From Oceaniglobus trochenteri (GTDB lineage: Bacteria; Pseudomonadota; Alphaproteobacteria; Rhodobacterales; Rhodobacteraceae), in assembly GCF_020529025.1 (NCBI RefSeq), contig NZ_JACNMM010000010.1, positions 1 through 64,000 on the forward strand: a DNA stretch of 64,000 nt. The letters are read 5' to 3'. This document shows, in pieces, positions 59,546 through 64,000 of this stretch. The notes under the pieces are model-generated. The model did not search any database. It saw only the letters and a list, made by a program, of their open reading frames with translations, and was not told the origin of the DNA. The translations under genes and the position numbers were made by a program. Every line of letters begins with the position of its first letter. Within the stretch, counting starts at the first letter, position 1.

Positions 59546-59992
59546 ATGCCATCGGTCTTGATCTTGAACGGTCCCAACCTGAATCTCCTGGGCCAGCGCC
59601 AACCCCAGGTCTACGGGCATACCACCCTGGCCGAGGTCGAGCAGCAGTGCCGCGAGGCTGCGGGCCCCCTGAACCTTGAGATCCAGTTCGAGCAGACCAA
59701 CCACGAAGGCGGCATGGTGGATCTGATCCACGCGGCGCGCGGCAAGCATCAGGGAATGATCCTGAACGCCGGCGCCTATACCCACACCTCCATCGCCTTG
59801 ATGGACGCGATTTCGTCGGCGGAATTGCCCACGATCGAACTGCACCTGTCCAACGTCCACGCCCGCGAGGCGTTTCGCCACCAGTCCTATATCGCCCGGG
59901 TCGCCATCGGCGTGATCTGTGGCTTCGGGCCGCGCGGCTATACCCTTGCTCTCGAGGCGATGGCAGATCACCTGGCGGAGAAAGATCCATGA
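59546..59992 (+). CDS. aroQ: Type II 3-dehydroquinate dehydratase
   Basis: 148 residues from ATG 59546 (MPSVLILNGPNLNLLGQRQP). It removes water from 3-dehydroquinate in the shikimate pathway. Family hallmarks are the catalytic Tyr-loop (GQRQPQVYG), FEQTNHEGGMVDLIHAA, ILNAGAYTHTSIALMDAI, and IELHLSNVHAREAFRHQSY with the catalytic His region. Reading from 59516 adds ten atypical residues. The stop overlaps luxR (ATGA), an arrangement that ties an aromatic-biosynthesis gene to a regulator. Confidence 0.95.
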   Translation: MPSVLILNGPNLNLLGQRQPQVYGHTTLAEVEQQCREAAGPLNLEIQFEQTNHEGGMVDLIHAARGKHQGMILNAGAYTHTSIALMDAISSAELPTIELHLSNVHAREAFRHQSYIARVAIGVICGFGPRGYTLALEAMADHLAEKDP

Positions 59993-60732
59993 TCGATCAC
60001 CTGGAACGGATTGTCGAAGCCACCTCGGTCGAGGATGTGTGGCAACTGCACTGCGACAAGATGCTGAGCTATGGCTTTGACCGGCTGCTCTATGGCTTCA
60101 CGCGGTTCCGGACGGCAACGGGTTTCGGGGATCGCGAGGATTTCCTGATCATGACGAACCATGACCCGGAGTATGCCGACAAGTTCATGAACGGTGGTTT
60201 GTATTTCCATGCCCCGATGGTGCACTGGGCGCTGAACAACAACGGCGCCTGCAGTTGGGGCTGGTGGGCCAACAATGCCGACAGCCTGACCCCCAGCGAA
60301 CGAAAGGTCGTCGCCTTCAACCTGTCGCACGGCGTGACGGCGGGCTATTCCATCAGCTTTCGTGACGCCTCGATCCGCAACAAGGGCGCCATCGCGCTGA
60401 CGGCCCGCCGCGGCATGAGCCAGGACGAGGTTGAGGAGATCTGGAGCGAGCACGGCCGCGACATCACGGTGATGAACAACGTGGCGCACCTGAAGCTGAT
60501 CCAGCTCCCCTACTCCACCCCCGCGCGCCAGTTGACGAAACGCCAGCGCGAGGCGCTGGAATGGGTGCGCGACGGCAAGACAACCCAGGACGCCGCCGAG
60601 ATCATGGGCCTGACCGCCGCAACCGTCGAAAAGCACCTGCGCCTTGCGCGCGAGGCTTTGGACGTGGAAACCACCGCCCAGGCCGTTCTGAAGGCATCCT
60701 TCCAGAACCAGATTTTCGTCGTGGAGCGTTGA
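59989..60732 (+). CDS. LuxR-family transcriptional regulator, probably a solo
   Basis: 247 residues. An N-terminal autoinducer-binding-like domain (~10-160) and a C-terminal LuxR helix-turn-helix (LTKRQREALEWVRDGKTTQDAAEIMGLTAATVEKHLRLARE). The normally invariant AHL-binding Asp-Pro pair reads Ala75-Pro76 (FHAPMVHW), and the usual Trp before it is not evident (HDPEYADKF). Canonical AHL binding is therefore uncertain. No luxI is in the window. Coupled to aroQ by 4-base overlap. Confidence 0.88.
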   Translation: MIDHLERIVEATSVEDVWQLHCDKMLSYGFDRLLYGFTRFRTATGFGDREDFLIMTNHDPEYADKFMNGGLYFHAPMVHWALNNNGACSWGWWANNADSLTPSERKVVAFNLSHGVTAGYSISFRDASIRNKGAIALTARRGMSQDEVEEIWSEHGRDITVMNNVAHLKLIQLPYSTPARQLTKRQREALEWVRDGKTTQDAAEIMGLTAATVEKHLRLAREALDVETTAQAVLKASFQNQIFVVER

Positions 60733-60938
60733 GCGCACCGCTTACGGGCCAACATCCCCGCGTTTCGTGACAAAGCCTGTCAGCAATGGCCGCCCGGCTT
60801 CCCGTGCCCACGCGAAATTGCGAAAAGGATGGCGTTCCGCCTGTGGTGGCATTTCGGCCATGGAACAGCCCCCCGATGCGCCTGTTATTGATCGGGAGGG
60901 ATCGGGGGGCACCCTTCTGCCCGCCCCCCAAACGCAAA

Positions 60939-60965
60939 AAAGGCGCGCCATGACGACGCGCCTTT
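60939..60965 (-). terminator. Terminator of the rpsB-tsf operon (possibly bidirectional)
   Basis: AAAGGCGCG and CGCGCCTTT form a 9-bp stem. On the minus strand it ends in a run of six T (A-run at 60936-60941 on the plus strand), 23 bases after the tsf stop. A separate G7/C7 hairpin at 60904-60929 may serve luxR on the plus strand. Confidence 0.8.
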
Positions 60966-60987
60966 CCCGAATGCTGTTGCTTAGGGC

Positions 60988-61863
60988 TCAGCCCTTGGCG
61001 GCCTTGGCAACCTCGGCGGCGAAATCCTCTTTCACCACTTCGATGCCTTCGCCCACTTCCAGGCGCACGAAACCGGTGACGGTCACGCCGGCTTCTTTCG
61101 CGGCGGCCTCGACCGTGAGGTCGGGGTTCACGACGAATGCCTGGTTCAGCAGGGTCACTTCGGACATGAATTTCTTCATCCGCCCGACGATCATCTTCTC
61201 GATCACGGCTTCCGGCTTGCCGCTTTCGCGGGCAATGTCCATCTGCACGGTCTTTTCCTTTTCGACGACGGCAGGATCAAGATCCTCTTCCGACAGCGAA
61301 GCGGGGTTGGTGGCGGCGATGTGCATGGCGATCTGCTTGCCGATGCCGTTGTCCGCACCGTTCAGCGCGACCAGCACGCCGATCTTGCCCATGCCTTCGG
61401 CGGCGGCATTGTGGACGTAGGACACGACGGTTTCACCGGTGATCGACGACATGCGGCGCACCGACATGTTCTCACCGATCTTGGCGATGGCGTCGGTGAT
61501 GACGGTTTCAACGGGCTTGCCGTTGATCTCGGCCGCCTTCAGCGCCTCGACGTTGTCGACGGTCAGGGCAACATCGGCGATGTCGCTGACCATCTTCTGG
61601 AACTCGGCGTTCTTGCCGACGAAATCGGTTTCCGAGTTCACCTCGACGGCGATACCCTTGCCACCATCCACCTTGACGGCAACAAGGCCCTCGGCGGCGG
61701 TGCGGCCCGATTTCTTGGCGGCCTTGGCCAGGCCCTTGGTGCGCAGCCAGTCGACGGCGGCTTCCATGTCGCCATCGGTTTCGGTCAGCGCCTTCTTGGC
61801 GTCCATCATGCCGGCACCGGTGGTGTCGCGCAGTTCTTTCACTTGAGCAGCGTTGATTGCCAT
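60988..61863 (-). CDS. tsf: Translation elongation factor Ts
   Basis: 291 residues from ATG 61863, behind GGAGAG. It exchanges GDP for GTP on EF-Tu. Hallmarks: [32 protein letters not shown] (UBA domain), [27 protein letters not shown] (EF-Ts core), and [29 protein letters not shown]. Upstream in-frame sequence to 61929 is leader. It is cotranscribed with rpsB, 105 bases upstream on the minus strand. Confidence 0.97.
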   Translation of the reverse strand: MAINAAQVKELRDTTGAGMMDAKKALTETDGDMEAAVDWLRTKGLAKAAKKSGRTAAEGLVAVKVDGGKGIAVEVNSETDFVGKNAEFQKMVSDIADVALTVDNVEALKAAEINGKPVETVITDAIAKIGENMSVRRMSSITGETVVSYVHNAAAEGMGKIGVLVALNGADNGIGKQIAMHIAATNPASLSEEDLDPAVVEKEKTVQMDIARESGKPEAVIEKMIVGRMKKFMSEVTLLNQAFVVNPDLTVEAAAKEAGVTVTGFVRLEVGEGIEVVKEDFAAEVAKAAKG

Positions 61864-61968
61864 GGCGTGGCTCTCCTTCATGAAACGTGTCGGGATCGAA
61901 GCAGGAGGCATGGCCCGCTTCGATGACAATGTAGTGACAGGCGCGCCGGCATGCGGCGCGCCAAAGGC

Positions 61969-62835
61969 TCAGGCCTTCTGGTCTGCGGGCTTGTTGTCCA
62001 GGTCATAGGGGGCATCCTTGGCGATGCCGCTGTTGGCCTGGGTCATCTCGGTGTCGCCCACGGGGGTCTCGGCGGCCTGCTGCTCGGCGAGAACCTCTTC
62101 GACGGCGGCTTCTTCCATGGCGCCCATGTCGACGCCGGCGGCGCTCATCTGGGCGGACATGCCGTCAAGTGCGGCGCGCGCGGCCAGATCGCAGTACAGC
62201 GCGATGGCACGGGCGGCGTCGTCGTTGCCGGGGATGATATAGTCGATGCCATCGGGCGAGCAGTTGGAGTCGACCACGGCAACCACGGGAATGCCCAGCT
62301 TCTTGGCTTCGGCGATGGCCAGGTCTTCCTTGTTCACGTCGATCACGAACAGAAGGTCGGGCACGCCGCCCATTTCGCGGATACCGCCCAGCGATGCGTT
62401 CAGCTTGGCCTGGTCACGCTCCATGCTCAGGCGTTCGCGCTTGGTCAGGCCCTCGGCGCCCTGCTCCATCTTCTCGTCGATGGATTTCAGGCGGTTGATC
62501 GACTGGGAAACGGTTTTCCAGTTGGTCAGCGTGCCGCCCAGCCAGCGGTGGTTCATGTAGTACTGCGCGCATTTCTCGGCGGCGTCGGCGATGGGCTTTT
62601 GTGCCTGACGCTTGGTGCCGACGAACAGGATGCGGCCGTTCTTGGCGACGGTGTCACGGATGACCTTCAGCGCCTGGTCCAGCATCGGAACCGTCTGGGT
62701 CAGGTCGAGAATGTGAATGCCGTTGCGGTCGCCGTAGATGAATTCCTGCATCCGCGGGTTCCAGCGCTGAGTCTGGTGACCATAGTGAACGCCAGCTTCC
62801 AGAAGCTGACGCAGGGAGAAATCGGGGAGCGCCAT
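61969..62835 (-). CDS. rpsB: 30S ribosomal protein S2
   Basis: 288 residues from ATG 62835 ([27 protein letters not shown]); an ATG at 62841 two codons upstream is equally close to the AAGGA ribosome site and is an alternative. S2 signatures: [79 protein letters not shown], and [12 protein letters not shown] ~45-residue acidic C-terminal extension rich in Glu/Ala is common in alphaproteobacterial S2. Confidence 0.97.
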   Translation of the reverse strand: MALPDFSLRQLLEAGVHYGHQTQRWNPRMQEFIYGDRNGIHILDLTQTVPMLDQALKVIRDTVAKNGRILFVGTKRQAQKPIADAAEKCAQYYMNHRWLGGTLTNWKTVSQSINRLKSIDEKMEQGAEGLTKRERLSMERDQAKLNASLGGIREMGGVPDLLFVIDVNKEDLAIAEAKKLGIPVVAVVDSNCSPDGIDYIIPGNDDAARAIALYCDLAARAALDGMSAQMSAAGVDMGAMEEAAVEEVLAEQQAAETPVGDTEMTQANSGIAKDAPYDLDNKPADQKA

Positions 62836-62951
62836 GTCCATTTTCCTTTTCCGGTTTGCGCCTCGGCAGGGCCATCAGAGCATACGCTCAACCGGCGGAC
62901 CGTAACGGGATGTCTCCCCGTCAGGCCCAAGCCCCACCTGTGAAGTGGGGG
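62836..62951 (-). promoter_or_regulatory. Structured 5' leader of rpsB
   Basis: On the minus strand the leader contains CCCCAC/GTGGGG (62932-62950) and ACGGG/CCCGT hairpins before the ribosome site. S2 autoregulates rpsB-tsf through its leader in other bacteria; a similar role here is inference. Confidence 0.45.
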
Positions 62952-63019
62952 CGCGATACACCGGTTGCGCGCCATGTGCAAGGGCGGCGATGCAGGAAAC
63001 CGCAGGACGCCTCCGGCGG

Positions 63020-63082
63020 GAGTACTTGGGCAAGAAAGAAACCCGACCGTCGCGGACCGGCTTCTTCGTTGCGAAAATACTC
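63020..63082. repeat. Inverted pair of a dispersed intergenic motif
   Basis: Arm 1 at 63020-63040 (GAGTACTTGG, CAAGAAAGAA) and arm 2 at 63061-63082 (CTTCTTCGTTG, AAAATACTC) are inverted relatives, about 16 of 21 positions pairing, around a GC-rich centre. A third relative lies at 21440-21461. It occupies the divergent rpsB/kinase promoter region. Confidence 0.5.
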
Positions 63083-63139
63083 GGATGGCGTAGCGTCCGC
63101 CATCTTGCGCCAGGGGGCGGGCTGCTGCAAAACCGCCGG

Positions 63140-64000
63140 ATGAACACGCCTGACATCCTTTGCATCGGTTCCGTCCTGTGGGACATCATCGGCCGCACCG
63201 CCACCCCGATGCGGCTGGGCTCGGACGTGGCCGGGCGCATCACGCGCCTGCCCGGTGGCGTTGCCATGAACATCGCGATGACCCTGCGCCGCTTCGATCT
63301 GACGCCCGTGCTTCTGAGCGCCGTGGGCCGCGATGCCGAGGGGGACGAGCTTTTGGCCGCCTGCGCCGGCCTTGGCATGGTCACCGATCACGTCCACCGC
63401 CCCGAGAGCCTGCCCACCGATCTTTACATGGCCATCGAGGGGGCCGGCGGCCTGGTCGCCGCCATTGCCGATGCCCACACGCTTGAGGCGGCGGGCGATG
63501 CCATCCTGGCACCCCTTGGCGACGGGCGCCTGGGCACCGCCGATGCGCCCTTCGGCGGGATGATCGCGCTGGACGGCAACCTTACCATCGACCTGCTGAG
63601 CCAGATCGCGCTGAGCCCCTTGTTTCGCGCCGCCGATCTGCGCGTCGCCCCCGCGTCCCCCGGCAAGGCCGAACGCCTGGCGGGGCTGTTCGACCATCCG
63701 AACGCCACCTTCTATGTCAACCTGGAAGAGGCCGGCATCCTGGCGCAGACGCCGTTCACGAATGCCGCCAGCGCCGCCGCCACGCTGATCGAACGCGGCG
63801 CGCACCGGGTGCTGGTGACCGATGGCGGTTCGATGGCGGCCATGGCGGACGCCAGCGGCGTGCTGACCGCCCTGCCCCCGCCGATCACCGTTGCCCGCGT
63901 CACCGGCGCCGGCGATACCTTCATGGCCGCCCACATGGCGGCCGATCTGGGCGGTGCGCCGCCACAGGATGCCTTGCACCGCGCCCTGGGCGCGGCGGCC
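63140..64000 (+). CDS. PfkB-family carbohydrate/nucleoside kinase, partial (runs off the window)
   Basis: 287 codons are visible from ATG 63140 (MNTPDILCIGSVLWDIIGR), open to the right edge. Family motifs are LPGGVAMNIAMTLRRF (substrate-binding Gly-Gly) and VTGAGDTFMAAHMA with the catalytic Asp. The N-terminal ILCIGSVLWDIIGRT and the overall pattern resemble pseudouridine kinase (PsuK) of Rhodobacteraceae, normally next to psuG; the partner would lie outside the window, so this is inference. No strong ribosome site beyond CCGGA is seen. Confidence 0.85.
   Translation, partial: MNTPDILCIGSVLWDIIGRTATPMRLGSDVAGRITRLPGGVAMNIAMTLRRFDLTPVLLSAVGRDAEGDELLAACAGLGMVTDHVHRPESLPTDLYMAIEGAGGLVAAIADAHTLEAAGDAILAPLGDGRLGTADAPFGGMIALDGNLTIDLLSQIALSPLFRAADLRVAPASPGKAERLAGLFDHPNATFYVNLEEAGILAQTPFTNAASAAATLIERGAHRVLVTDGGSMAAMADASGVLTALPPPITVARVTGAGDTFMAAHMAADLGGAPPQDALHRALGAAA

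Noticed and set aside
1-64000. CRISPR arrays, insertion sequences, rRNA genes
   Set aside because: No regularly spaced direct repeats with unique spacers, no transposase with terminal inverted repeats, and no rRNA sequence were recognised by reading.

Overview
The window is GC-rich chromosomal DNA from an alphaproteobacterium, most likely of the Rhodobacteraceae/Roseobacter group. Supporting signs are the rpsB-tsf order, the yicC-gmk-gamma-carbonic-anhydrase run, an RTX protein ending in a Hint domain, the tandem 11-bp-phased Pho box, an aroQ-luxR pair behind a TTAA-N7-TTAA (CtrA-type) site, and abundant Liv-type ABC transporters. The assignment comes from gene content only.

Positions 1-7725 are the right arm of a prophage. 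It carries the end of a structural gene, a lysis cassette (two holin-like membrane proteins, a T7-lysozyme-type amidase, an i-spanin and a nested o-spanin lipoprotein), and a three-gene cargo operon: ribbon-helix-helix protein, AAA+ ATPase (ietA) and subtilisin-like protease (ietS). A few small phage-type genes follow. The prophage ends in the 3' half of a tRNA-Leu(CAA), best read as an attachment-site scar. The molybdate importer modABC starts 31 bases beyond the scar.

Positions 10157-27301 hold a large RTX-Hint secreted protein, a minus-strand branched-chain amino-acid type ABC operon (livK-G-F-H-M) ending in a MocA-like nucleotidyltransferase, a PQQ sugar dehydrogenase, a GlxA-type regulator, class II DAHP synthase, a PAS protein, yicC, guanylate kinase, a gamma-carbonic anhydrase and a small hypothetical gene. 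Positions 27518-34813 are a complete phosphate regulon, phoR-pstSCAB-phoU-phoB, with a Pho box before pstS.

Positions 34957-59321 form a same-strand, catabolic-looking supercluster. It starts with a Liv-type binding protein, a degenerate Fe-ADH-like protein, an aldehyde dehydrogenase and an AraC regulator. A tightly packed run follows: two permeases, an ATPase, a second ATPase fused to a UPF0261/Tm-1 domain, a PEP-hydrolase-like TIM barrel, a giant SPFH/flotillin-like protein with a 44-residue hendecad coiled-coil repeat, two SRPBCC proteins, and a molybdenum hydroxylase (FAD, 2Fe-2S, and a catalytic subunit split into two genes). MoxR and VWA maturation factors, an amidohydrolase, an MBL hydrolase and an SMP-30/isochorismatase fusion complete it. 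I infer an import-oxidise-ring-open pathway on a membrane scaffold; the substrate is unknown. This is the strongest candidate for an undescribed system here.

Positions 59341-64000 contain aroQ-luxR, the minus-strand rpsB-tsf operon with a structured leader, and the start of a PfkB-family kinase that runs off the window.
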